From Maribacter halichondriae (GTDB lineage: Bacteria; Bacteroidota; Bacteroidia; Flavobacteriales; Flavobacteriaceae), in NCBI RefSeq assembly GCF_027474825.1, contig NZ_CP107030.1:2238529-2302528 (forward strand): a stretch of DNA of 64,000 nucleotides, given 5' to 3'. Below the pieces are notes generated by a model. It was not told the DNA's origin. It worked only from the letters and a program-made list of their open reading frames with translations, and did not search any database. Positions 53,120-62,117 of the stretch are shown piece after piece. A program made the translations under genes and the position numbers. Numbering within the stretch: the stretch's first letter is position 1; each line of letters opens with the position of its first letter.

Positions 53120-54409
53120 TCAATCTAGTTTTTTGTCCAAGTTCAATATAGTATTCAACAGGACATTTGCTCCGTTCGCCATATCTTCGGCCGAGGTAAA
53201 TTCTTTGGGCGAATGGCTGATACCGTCTTTGCTGGGCACGAAAATCATTCCCGTGGGAGCGATGGTTGCCATATCTTGAGCGTCATGACCAGCACCGCTG
53301 GGCATTTTATTAGTAGTCAACCCTAATTTTTCAGTAGATTTTTTGATTTCTTCCTGAATGGAAACATCCGTCAAGGCAGGTGCCGCAGTAGTATCCAAGG
53401 GTCGAAACTCGATCTGCACATCGGAAGTCTTTGCGATTTCCTCGCCTTTTTGCTTAATGGCCTGATAGACCTTTTCGATGACATCGGCGGATAGGTCACG
53501 AATTTCCAAACTGGTCACGACTTTTCCGGGAATGACATTGGGCGCACCCGGTTCGGCACTGATCCGTCCAACGGTTGCTACTTGGCTCCCATCAAAACTG
53601 TTGACGGTTTCATTGACGGTAACGATAAATTTGGCAGCGGCCAAAAGTGCATCTTGTCTTGCATCCATCGGAGTGGTGCCGGCGTGATTGGCGAAGCCCG
53701 TGAATTCCACATCCCACCATTTTAGGCCTACGATACCCTCGACGATTCCGATATCGAGATTTTCCTTATCAAGAATTTCGCCTTGTTCGATATGAAGCTC
53801 CAAGAAGGCGGTCATATCGCCTTTTTCGCGTTTCACTGCGGAGATTTTGGTCGTATCCCCGCCCAATCTCATAATACCCTCGCCCATAGTATAGCCAGTC
53901 GTATTGACCACTTCAAAAGCCTTTTCGGATAAATGTCCGCTCATGGCGCGACTTCCCATTACGCCACCTTCTTCATTCGAAAAGATGATCAACTCAATTG
54001 GATGTCTCGTTTTGATATTGTTCTCGTTCAAGGTCTGGATGATTTCCAAAGCGGCCATCGAGCCAACACAGCCATCATAATTACCACCATTCGGTACCCG
54101 GTCGATATGTGAACCAAAGGAAATCGGTTTCAGACCGGATTTCTTGCCCTCACGAATTCCTATAATATTTCCCGCAAAATCAATGGAAGTTTTCAGGCCC
54201 ATTTTTTCCAGTTCGCCAATGACCCATTTTCGGGCTTCGATATCGGCATCGCTAAAGGCGACACGTTCTGTCTCGCCATTTTCCTGAATGCCGAATTTGG
54301 CCAAATCGAAAATTCGGGCTTCGAGACGATTTTGATTAACCTTTGTTTGCGAATTTGCGGCAATAACGAAAAAAATAAGTCCAGATAGTAGCAAATAGAA
54401 ATTTTTCAT
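53120..54409 (-). CDS. M20 family metallohydrolase (hydantoinase/carbamoylase type)
   Basis: 429 residues from the ATG at 54409 (MKNFYLLLSGLIFFVIAANSQ, a signal peptide); 54415 is also possible. Metal site: FGSHIDRVPNGGNYDGCVG, IFSNEEGGVMGSRAMSG, and the lid region FTGFANHAGTTPMDARQDAL, which mark the Zn-dependent allantoate/N-carbamoyl-amino-acid amidohydrolases. These usually work in the cytoplasm on N-carbamoyl compounds; the signal peptide puts this one in the periplasm, so its substrate may be an amide or peptide. Its neighbour is a Rieske oxygenase, five bases upstream-ended. Confidence 0.9.
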   Translation of the reverse strand: MKNFYLLLSGLIFFVIAANSQTKVNQNRLEARIFDLAKFGIQENGETERVAFSDADIEARKWVIGELEKMGLKTSIDFAGNIIGIREGKKSGLKPISFGSHIDRVPNGGNYDGCVGSMAALEIIQTLNENNIKTRHPIELIIFSNEEGGVMGSRAMSGHLSEKAFEVVNTTGYTMGEGIMRLGGDTTKISAVKREKGDMTAFLELHIEQGEILDKENLDIGIVEGIVGLKWWDVEFTGFANHAGTTPMDARQDALLAAAKFIVTVNETVNSFDGSQVATVGRISAEPGAPNVIPGKVVTSLEIRDLSADVIEKVYQAIKQKGEEIAKTSDVQIEFRPLDTTAAPALTDVSIQEEIKKSTEKLGLTTNKMPSGAGHDAQDMATIAPTGMIFVPSKDGISHSPKEFTSAEDMANGANVLLNTILNLDKKLD

Positions 54410-54419
54410 AGTCATTATC

Positions 54420-55415
54420 TTAATAATCCAACCCCTGCTTTTTCATTGCCCGGCGATAATTCATTGCGACAGCATCGAATTTTAGATGCAGTTCTTCTGT
54501 AAAATCAAAGGGCACTTGTTCAGGTCGTTGCGATTCAACGATTCGTTTATCTTGATCAAAAATGACCTGTTCAAAGTTTTGAAGGATGGTATCAGGTTCG
54601 TTCAAGTTATAATTGCGTCCAATGATGCAAAAGCCTCTACATTTATTTTTGGAAATAGGCTGTGAGGCAAAAAAGTACACCATGCCCTTCTCGCCACCCC
54701 ACCCGAGTCGTAAAACTATGGTATATGGTAAATGCAACCTATATGTACTTCGGCGTTCAGGTTTGACCACATCATCATTGGCGAATATGGGAAAATCATC
54801 GGTATTGCTGGCCTCAGGTCGTACGACGGAATAATGAAGAACAGCATCCTTAATTTCAACCTTACATTCGGGTACTTCAGGTCGTTCGGGATCACCTAAA
54901 AGGCCGGGATGCACCCAAGGGAAATGCCCAAAATCGGTAAAATTTTCGACTTGACGCGAACTATCACTTCTCCAATCGAAAGGGCCGGTATTTACCAATT
55001 TCCATGAACCATCTTCGTATTCGGGTATTTCCGGTAATGGATATACGGGATCTTTTAAGGCTACCCAGACCAATCCGAATTTTTCTTGACAGTGATAAAC
55101 AGGTGTTTTTGCCTTAGCAGGTATTTGCGCCTCGGGCGCTTGGGGAATAAGTACACAATCTCCCTTTTTGTCATATTGCCAGGCATGATACGGGCAGACG
55201 AGACAATCATCCTTTATCCAGCCTAAAGAGAGTGCGGTTCCCCTATGGATACATAAATCACGCATGGCATGTACTTTCCCGTCTGATGTACGCCAGACAA
55301 CCACGGATTGTTCCAGTAGAAAGGTCCCGTAGGGCTGATCTTTTATTTCATGCCCATAACCTACTGGATGCCAACAAGCATACAATTTCTCTGGAAATGT
55401 TTTTTGTTCAATCAT
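54420..55415 (-). CDS. Rieske non-haem iron oxygenase, alpha subunit
   Basis: 331 residues. Rieske cluster motif C-x-H in DLCIHRGTAL and C-x2-H in LVCPYHAW at about residues 50-75. The mononuclear iron site is in NFTDFGHFPWVHPG, where D-x2-H-x4-H supplies the ligands. No ferredoxin or reductase is adjacent. Family members hydroxylate or demethylate aromatic, phenolic or choline-like compounds; short single-component alpha subunits like this (about 330 residues) resemble vanillate demethylase oxygenases. No signal peptide. Lies between amidohydrolase and M20 genes. Confidence 0.9.
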   Translation of the reverse strand: MIEQKTFPEKLYACWHPVGYGHEIKDQPYGTFLLEQSVVVWRTSDGKVHAMRDLCIHRGTALSLGWIKDDCLVCPYHAWQYDKKGDCVLIPQAPEAQIPAKAKTPVYHCQEKFGLVWVALKDPVYPLPEIPEYEDGSWKLVNTGPFDWRSDSSRQVENFTDFGHFPWVHPGLLGDPERPEVPECKVEIKDAVLHYSVVRPEASNTDDFPIFANDDVVKPERRSTYRLHLPYTIVLRLGWGGEKGMVYFFASQPISKNKCRGFCIIGRNYNLNEPDTILQNFEQVIFDQDKRIVESQRPEQVPFDFTEELHLKFDAVAMNYRRAMKKQGLDY

Positions 55416-55425
55416 TTTTGTGATT

Positions 55426-56904
55426 CTAAAAGGAATCTTTTTTGATTTCAGGATTTCTTGCGCATTGTAAAAGTTTGTCCAAAGCCTTTCTGTCCAAAAA
55501 TTTTCCTTGCTTGATTACGGCACTTATTCGTCTTGTATTCGCAATATTTTCTAGGGGATTGGCATCTAGAACAACCATATCTGCCCACATATTTTCTTCT
55601 ATATGCCCTATTTCATTGTCAAGGTCGAAGTATTTAGCGGGATTTATTGTGGCCGTTTTGATGGCTTCCAAAGGGGTCAATCCGACTTCCACTAATAACG
55701 CCAATTCTTGGTGAAGGCTTCGCCCAGGGGTCAAAAAGAAAATGGGGGAATCCGTACCTGCCATGATGGGTATATCGGCCTGGTGCATTTTGCCAACGAT
55801 GTTCAAGAACCATTTAGAATATTGATGTCCTGAACTTGGCACTGGTTCTTTCATGATGATTCCAATCTCATTTTCCCAAGCCGTAGCAATGGTATCCGGC
55901 AGTGCGTTAAAACTTTCTTGCCAATCGGCATCGGCAAAATATCGCGTACTGTACGCTTTTGCCAAAGTAAGGGTCGGAATTTGCCAGGTGTCGTTTTTGG
56001 CTAATATTTCCAGCACTTCCGAGGCCTTCTTTTCATCGTAATTATCGATGGCCTTGATTCGTTGCATTTGATGAATCTGCGTCCGCAGTGCGGCACCTTC
56101 ATAATGTTCTTCGTTTTCTAGAATTTTTCGTCTTTCAAGCAAGAGCTCATCAGCATTCGATGCAAATGAAAATTCGACATTGCGAATATGTTCCATGCTG
56201 TTCAACCCTGCATTCGAAGCACTTATGACATCCATGCTCAACGGAATGTGACCTGTAACTTTGAGCCCTTTTTCCTTTGCAAGGCGCATAATGGTCATAA
56301 ACTGTTCAATACTCAGCATCTCGTAGGCCTTTAGAAAATCGATGCCTAGGCTGTCAAGTTCGTTTACCTTTTTTTCGATTTCCGATTCAGAACCCAACCG
56401 AACGGAAAGCGGTGGATGCCCAGGGTCCCTACCGTCATATACATTTGGTGTTCCGTCGAGAAGGGGTCCGGCTATCATAACGCGAGGAGCCTCTGTTGGA
56501 TTTGCCAGTGACGCGTCCTTCCATTTTTTTACGAATTCCATTCGACCCCCAGTATCTCTTACACTGGTAATGCCATAGGCCAAAAATAGGTCGAACATGC
56601 TCGGTGCCAACGATTCGATATAGGCAAAATGCATGTGTGCATCCCAAAGACCGGGCATAAGAAATTTTCCGGTGCCATCGATGATTTCGTTCTCAGCAGA
56701 AAGTTGTATCTGATTTGATGGAACGACTTTATGAATTTTGCCTTCCTTGACAATCACCGTCTGATTCTCAATAAGGCCCTTTTCAGGGTCGATAATGGAA
56801 ATGTTTTCGATACAGTAGGCTTCTTCAAAAACTTCTCCCTTAGGGTGACAACTAATAAATATAACAAATATCAAAAAGGTTGAAAGTAATCGGGAGGGCT
56901 CCAT
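55426..56904 (-). CDS. Amidohydrolase-family lipoprotein
   Basis: 492 residues. Lipoprotein signal with FISC at about 18-21. Imidazolonepropionase-type amidohydrolase: GKFLMPGLWDAHMHFAY (metal HxH), KVTGHIPLSMD, GLNSMEHIRN, IMAGTDSPIFF (metal Asp) and TINPAKYFDLDNEIGHIEENMWADMVVLDANP, with one cofactor-binding Lys in LKAYEML. Common in Bacteroidota as surface/periplasmic peptidases or imide hydrolases (prolidase-like); no substrate can be fixed. Eleven-base gap to the next gene, so one transcript with the Rieske, M20 and M28 genes. Confidence 0.9.
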   Translation of the reverse strand: MEPSRLLSTFLIFVIFISCHPKGEVFEEAYCIENISIIDPEKGLIENQTVIVKEGKIHKVVPSNQIQLSAENEIIDGTGKFLMPGLWDAHMHFAYIESLAPSMFDLFLAYGITSVRDTGGRMEFVKKWKDASLANPTEAPRVMIAGPLLDGTPNVYDGRDPGHPPLSVRLGSESEIEKKVNELDSLGIDFLKAYEMLSIEQFMTIMRLAKEKGLKVTGHIPLSMDVISASNAGLNSMEHIRNVEFSFASNADELLLERRKILENEEHYEGAALRTQIHQMQRIKAIDNYDEKKASEVLEILAKNDTWQIPTLTLAKAYSTRYFADADWQESFNALPDTIATAWENEIGIIMKEPVPSSGHQYSKWFLNIVGKMHQADIPIMAGTDSPIFFLTPGRSLHQELALLVEVGLTPLEAIKTATINPAKYFDLDNEIGHIEENMWADMVVLDANPLENIANTRRISAVIKQGKFLDRKALDKLLQCARNPEIKKDSF

Positions 56905-56915
56905 TGATATCTCGT

Positions 56916-58469
56916 TTAATTCTGTCCCCCATTACGTTCAGGACTGCGGGGTTCGGGCCAAGTACGCTGTTCCCCGGTTCTCGGATTAATGCCTAATACC
57001 GCCTTTTCGCGTGAAGTTTTATTCGGATCTTCGCTAGCCATATAGGCCAAGATTGCGGTCAAGATGGCATTGTTGCGAACATCGTCAAAAACGATTTTAT
57101 CATAGGTGTCGAGGTTGGTGTGCCAAGTGTAGTTCCAATAACTCCAACTCAAGGAACTCAATGAAAAGCCTGGAGCACCTGCGGCAACGAAAGAAGCGTA
57201 GTCGGAACCTCCACCTCCTGGATTGCCCGGGAAATTGGTCTCGATATGTTGTGTAATATCTTTAGGAACTGCCTCAAGCCATTTTCCGACATAATCATAG
57301 GCGTGTAAAAATCCCTGACCTGAAATATTGACTACGCGGCCGGTACCATTATCCTGATTAAAAAGGGCTTGTAACCCTTCGACAATATCAGGATGATCTT
57401 CCACAAAAGCCCGTGAACCGTTTAATCCCTGTTCCTCACTGCCCCAGTGTCCGACTATGATAGTCCGCTTCGGATTCGGATATACTTTTTTCAGGATACG
57501 CGCCGCTTCGAGCATGGTAATGGTACCGGTACCATTATCGGTGGCTCCTGTGGCACCGTCCCATGAGTCGAAATGGGCGGATAGAATAATGTATTCGTTT
57601 GGTAGTTCTTTTCCCGGAATTGTCGCAATGGTGTTAAAAGTGGACACCGTACCCAACTCTTTTGATTCGGCCACTACCTTTATCTTCGGATTTTTTCCAT
57701 GTTCGAGCAAACGATACAACATTCCATAATCTTCCAACGAAATGTCAACGGCAGGTATCTTTTTGGTACCTGCACTAAAGATCTTGTTGGCTCCGAAACC
57801 ATTCGACCAACGTGATTGTACAATACCTATTGCACCAGCTTTTTCCAAGGCTTCATTAATGTTACGGCTGGTGTAGCCCATATTCCTGAAATTTTGACGC
57901 CATGCATCTTCCTTGACCTGTATGTCTTTCTTCATCTTTTCAAAAGATTCTTCGGTAGCGAATTCTTCCCAATTGTAATCGGGTCTTCCTGTGGGTTGTT
58001 CCATGGAAACCATAACGAACTTGCCTTTTACATTGGGCAACCATTTGACAAAAGCTAAAGAATCAGAAACGGTGGGCAGCGCAATCAAATTAGCGGTAAT
58101 TCCTTTCGGACTGGTACCTGGGCTCCATGCCAATTGCATGCCGCTTAATGTTACCACTCTAGGTTCGATCATATCGATATGGGTAATACCACGCTGCCAA
58201 CCGCGCCATTTGCCCCATTCTTCATTCTTGGCCTCGATGCCCCATTTTTTATAGGTCTCGACCGCCCAATCATTTGCCGCTTTCATTTGTGGCGTACCGA
58301 CCAAACGTGGACCGACAACATCCATCAATTCGTGAGCAAGTTGTTCCAATTGGGAATTTTCATTGGCTTCTTTTTGGATGGCGGCCACGATTTCTTCAGT
58401 AGATTGTGCGGATAAAAATGTTCCACAGATAAAAAGCACGAAAAGCGCGGATAGTAGTTGTTTTTTCAT
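56916..58469 (-). CDS. M28 family peptidase
   Basis: 517 residues with signal peptide QLLSALFVLFICGTFLSAQ. Zinc site: LSAHFDSWDGATGATDNGTGTITMLEAARILKK (His and Asp), VGHWGSEEQGLNGSRAF (Glu pair) and FNQDNGTG, then LDTYDKIVFDDVRN near the C-terminus. It is an exported aminopeptidase or carboxypeptidase of the M28 group with a PA-like domain at about 130-250. It is likely to release amino acids from peptides in the periplasm. The N-terminal helical region EEIVAAIQKEANENSQLEQLAHELMDVVGPRLVG is typical. Confidence 0.93.
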   Translation of the reverse strand: MKKQLLSALFVLFICGTFLSAQSTEEIVAAIQKEANENSQLEQLAHELMDVVGPRLVGTPQMKAANDWAVETYKKWGIEAKNEEWGKWRGWQRGITHIDMIEPRVVTLSGMQLAWSPGTSPKGITANLIALPTVSDSLAFVKWLPNVKGKFVMVSMEQPTGRPDYNWEEFATEESFEKMKKDIQVKEDAWRQNFRNMGYTSRNINEALEKAGAIGIVQSRWSNGFGANKIFSAGTKKIPAVDISLEDYGMLYRLLEHGKNPKIKVVAESKELGTVSTFNTIATIPGKELPNEYIILSAHFDSWDGATGATDNGTGTITMLEAARILKKVYPNPKRTIIVGHWGSEEQGLNGSRAFVEDHPDIVEGLQALFNQDNGTGRVVNISGQGFLHAYDYVGKWLEAVPKDITQHIETNFPGNPGGGGSDYASFVAAGAPGFSLSSLSWSYWNYTWHTNLDTYDKIVFDDVRNNAILTAILAYMASEDPNKTSREKAVLGINPRTGEQRTWPEPRSPERNGGQN

Positions 58470-58570
58470 TTTCCTAGAGTTATTTGAATAGCGAAAACTA
58501 ATATAAGGATAAATAGGATTTTAGCCCCGTTGAGAACGAGGAAAGATGGGTACAAAGGTGAGATTAGTTA

Positions 58571-59059
58571 CTACTGTTTTATCGCAGCGAATTCTTTGAG
58601 GCGTTTTTGATACATCGCGATTATCGATTCGGGTTCCCCCTCGTCGTTCTCGGTTTTGCCATGCCCCAAAGAAATATAAGTAGCCAGTTGGCCTTTTTCA
58701 AAATAGAATTCGCAGTTCCACGCTACTTGGGTAAAGGAGTCCATAGGCATAAAGTCTCTGGTTTCCTTGGCGTAACGCAGCTTTCCGTCTTCTTCGAAAT
58801 AGACTTCTTGGTTAAAAGTTTGTTCAGAATGCGATTCGATTTGGAGGATGCGGTTTCCGTTTTCAAAGGTACAGACTTTCCAGAATTCTATTTTGCCATC
58901 GGAATTCGTAACGGCATTTTTTTGTTGGACGGAACATTCTTTTTGATTTTCCTGATAAAGGAGGTTGATATGGGTACGGAGTTCGTTTTCATTTTCTGGT
59001 GTTTGTGCGAGGGCGAAACCGAAAATGAACAAAATAGCAAGAAAAATTATTTTTTGCAT
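58571..59059 (-). CDS. Hypothetical exported protein
   Basis: 162 residues with signal peptide KIIFLAILFIFGFALAQ. The rest (NELRTHINLLYQENQKECSVQ, WKVCTFENGNRILQIESHSEQTFNQEVYFEEDGKLRYAKETRDF, NCEFYFEKGQLATYISLGHG) is beta-rich with an MORN-like FENGN/FEKGQL rhythm. Three Cys residues could pair. Unknown family. It sits ten bases after the stop of the ligase gene, so it is probably co-transcribed with that gene and the C45 protein. Confidence 0.78.
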   Translation of the reverse strand: MQKIIFLAILFIFGFALAQTPENENELRTHINLLYQENQKECSVQQKNAVTNSDGKIEFWKVCTFENGNRILQIESHSEQTFNQEVYFEEDGKLRYAKETRDFMPMDSFTQVAWNCEFYFEKGQLATYISLGHGKTENDEGEPESIIAMYQKRLKEFAAIKQ

Positions 59060-59068
59060 TCGATTTAT

Positions 59069-60361
59069 TTAGTTGTTGCGCATATCAATAACACTGACTG
59101 GTTTTCTACCCAATTTCGACATCCGTAGTTTATTTATTTCCTCTTTAGGGCGAAATTCCAGATTGGGTGTTACGCGAAGTTTTGATCTAAAGTGGTCTTT
59201 GATATCTTGTAGCAATTCCTCAGAAGGATTTTTGGAAGCTATTTTAATACGGATCTCATCGGTGCCGATGTCATTGTGATAAATTTCAATGACAAAACTA
59301 TCCACCTCTGGAAAATCGTTCAAGGCATTGTGCATGGCGGGGGGATATAGCGTAGTGCCCTTATATTTGATCATTTGTTTTTTACGACCCACCACGGGAC
59401 CGAGACGGAGTGTTTTCCTGCCACAGTTACAGGGAGTATCATAAGCAATGACTATATCGCCAGTCTTAAATCGCAACAGTGGCATGGCCTCAACACCTAA
59501 AGTAGTAATTACAAGCTCGCCCTCGGTGCCAATGGGAACGGGATTATTGTCGTCATCCAAAATTTCGGTAATGATCAATTCGGGGTGTTGATGTCCGCCT
59601 TGCTGTTCAGAACATTCGGTAAAAGCCGTGCTCATTTCCGTACTGGCGTAGGTGGAATAGAGTTCGATATCCCAAGCCGATTTGATCTTCTTTCCCAACG
59701 TATTTAACGCAAAGTCTTGATTGCGCAGTGATTCGCCAATACAAATGGCGCCCTTGATACCAGAAGCGTTTAAATCGATGTCATGCTGATGGGCATATTC
59801 GATTAATATCAAAAGGAAGGAAGGCACAACGATCAAGTACGTCGGATTGAATTTTTGAATAGTATCCCACTGCAGTTCAGGAATTCCGGCCCCAACTCTG
59901 ATAATACCTGCGCACAATTTTCGTGCGCCGAGAAAATAAGCCAACCCGGCCATAAAACGGCGATCAATGGTGGTGGTCAATTGTAGAATATCTTCTTCGG
60001 TAACGTTGGCACAGGCAAAGGAAATCGATTCGTTATAGGCCAATCGATCGAGATCGGCGTCGGTCAATCCGATAGTTACGGGTTCGCCCAAGGTGCCCGA
60101 AGTGGTTACAAAATCGACGATTTTATTTTTCGGAACGCACAAAAAGTCGTCATTGTATTTTTGAAGCTCTTCTTTGGAGGTGGTCGGAATTTTGACCAGA
60201 TCTTCTAAGGTTCGGAATGCGTCCGGACTTATTTTATGTTTTTTGAACAACCTGCTATAATAGGGTGAACTGGAATTCAAGTATTGAAAAAGTTCTTGGA
60301 GCTTTTCTTCTTGAAATGCTTTTATCTCTGCAATGGATGCCTTTTCGATTTCGGGAATCAT
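59069..60361 (-). CDS. Phenylacetate-CoA-ligase-like acyl/aryl-activating enzyme
   Basis: 430 residues from the ATG at 60361; a TTG one codon earlier is also possible. AMP-binding fold marks: VTTSGTLGEPVTIGLTDADLDR (P-loop), YSTYASTEMSTAFTECS, ELVITTLGVEAMPLLRFKTGDI and GRKKQMIKYKGTTLYPPAM, with the C-terminal lid. Members activate aryl or fatty acids with ATP, making CoA or carrier-protein thioesters. Beside a C45 acyltransferase and a CrtI-like enzyme it probably belongs to lipid or pigment biosynthesis. The start overlaps the C45 stop as TGATG. Confidence 0.9.
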   Translation of the reverse strand: MIPEIEKASIAEIKAFQEEKLQELFQYLNSSSPYYSRLFKKHKISPDAFRTLEDLVKIPTTSKEELQKYNDDFLCVPKNKIVDFVTTSGTLGEPVTIGLTDADLDRLAYNESISFACANVTEEDILQLTTTIDRRFMAGLAYFLGARKLCAGIIRVGAGIPELQWDTIQKFNPTYLIVVPSFLLILIEYAHQHDIDLNASGIKGAICIGESLRNQDFALNTLGKKIKSAWDIELYSTYASTEMSTAFTECSEQQGGHQHPELIITEILDDDNNPVPIGTEGELVITTLGVEAMPLLRFKTGDIVIAYDTPCNCGRKTLRLGPVVGRKKQMIKYKGTTLYPPAMHNALNDFPEVDSFVIEIYHNDIGTDEIRIKIASKNPSEELLQDIKDHFRSKLRVTPNLEFRPKEEINKLRMSKLGRKPVSVIDMRNN

Positions 60362-62042
60362 CAATTCAATCTTCGTTTCAACTTACGAATATAACGCTCT
60401 ACTTCTTCTTTGTTAGGGATAGTCGTGATTTCTTTGGAGGCGGCCTTTTCAAAAGCCTTCAATGCCACCGCGTCATATCCTTTGTTATAATTATATAGTC
60501 CGATTAGGTAATGCACTTCCCAAAATTCGGGATTGCTTTGTTCAAATTCATTGAGCACTTCATTGTCTAAATGTGTTTCTTGAGCAATTGCGTTGCTGAC
60601 CATTTCTTCTAAATCACGATATTTTTCGTAGTTATGGTATGCTTCCGAATATAAAAAGGAATCTTCCTTGATATTTTGATTTGATTTTGAAAGCGATTTG
60701 CTTGTATCGATTTTTCGGTCTTCTGTAAAGATTTCTTTTAAATCGTAAGCGACGAATTCCCCCAATTGATATGGATTGCTAGAAACCCAGACCATCAAAT
60801 CTTCCGGTTTAAAAACGATACCATGATGTGCCAATAGTTGGTTCAACGCCTTTTCGTTGCCATAGCCAATTTCTGTGTCGCCCAGGCCCTCTTTGTTTCT
60901 TAAGATATCGACCGCAATTTCTGGAGTTACTTTTGGACTTTCCTCCAGCAATTCTTCCATTTTTTCATAGCGATATTTTGAATGGCTTTCGAGAATGTGT
61001 TTTTGGTTTTTTTATCCCCATCATAGGCCGCACTTTGAAAATGGTTCGAGCAAATAAGCTGATTGGAATTTTCGACTTCATATACTCCGAAATTCTTTGG
61101 GGAAACTTCTATGATTGCCGCTCGTTTGTCTTTGGCACTTCCCACAAAAATGGATTCTGAGACAAAGACTTCCCGTTTTTTGGCGATGGCGATGGCCTCC
61201 TCAATAGTCGAGGCGTATTGCAATATTTCCCGTGTGACTAATGAAATAGGTGTTTTTGCAATTAAGGGAAAATTTGATTTGCCCGCATTGATGGTCACGG
61301 TCAGGCCTTGGTCGTTCATACCGGAGAGTACGCCAATGAATCCGCCCCACGTGACGGACATAAAATTGTGACCCTCCTGCGGTTTTATAAAAGCAATAAT
61401 CTTATTCTTAGCGAATTCATCACCTGCATAAAAGTCGAAGTTACGGCCGATGATCAGTTTGCCGTCCTCTGTGTGACCTCCCCATGCTGCAAAGGAAGAA
61501 CAACCGACCAACGCCAAGTCTTGCAATGCATGGCCGATATCGTGCGCCCCGTGAAAATACATGACCCTTGGGTAGGCTTCGGCAATATGATCGAAATCCT
61601 TTGAGGCGTATTGTGACATTCCCAAGATTTCTGCTTTATACTGCTCGTCTATGTTGAGATACATTTTACGATTGAACCAGGCCAAGAACTTCCGGAGCAA
61701 GTTCTGTTTTCCTTTGGAAGGAACTAGTTCATCGATTTTTTTGATAAAAATATGTTCTTGTTTATTGAAGAGTTCTTGGGTCAGACTTCCGGTCTTGAGT
61801 CCGAGTTCGTAGGGGTCGCCATCGACATACAATTCCCATTGGCCTTTACGATTTTTGGTTAGGAAGTTATCCTCTAAAACAAAAGTAGAATCGTTGAGTT
61901 TGGTGCGTTCGGGGATTTTGGATTTATAATGCGAGACGTCAGGCATATCGCGTAATGATTTTTTTACACCACAGGAAACCAGAACCAAAAGCAATCCCAA
62001 TGAGAAAAGAATACTACTTATGCTATATGATTTGTTACGCAT
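60361..62042 (-). pseudogene. C45 family autoproteolytic acyltransferase-like lipoprotein, frame broken once
   Basis: From the ATG at 62042: lipoprotein signal with LVSC (Cys 24), then an Ntn-hydrolase domain with the likely nucleophile C181 in LVGCSSFAAWGG and GLTVTINAGKSNF, SLVTREILQYASTIEEAI. The first frame runs to about 61016; the second (KHILESHSKYRYEKMEELLEES and onward) reaches 60361. One extra A in the short runs at 61000-61013 joins them into about 560 residues. The C-terminal half has TPR-like helices (YLIGLYNYNKGYDAVALKAFEKAAS). Acyl-CoA:amine acyltransferase activity is a family property, not shown here. Confidence 0.8.
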
Positions 62043-62117
62043 CTATTTATGAACGATTTCTATATTTTTCAGATTTCTTTTGTTATTCTTTGCTGCCTTA
62101 ATAACCCGATAACTACA

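Noticed and set aside
58607..59128. Open plus-strand frame of 173 codons over the hypothetical gene at 58571-59059
   Set aside because: The minus-strand frame has a signal peptide and operon spacing; the plus frame has none and is Phe/Val-rich shadow sequence.
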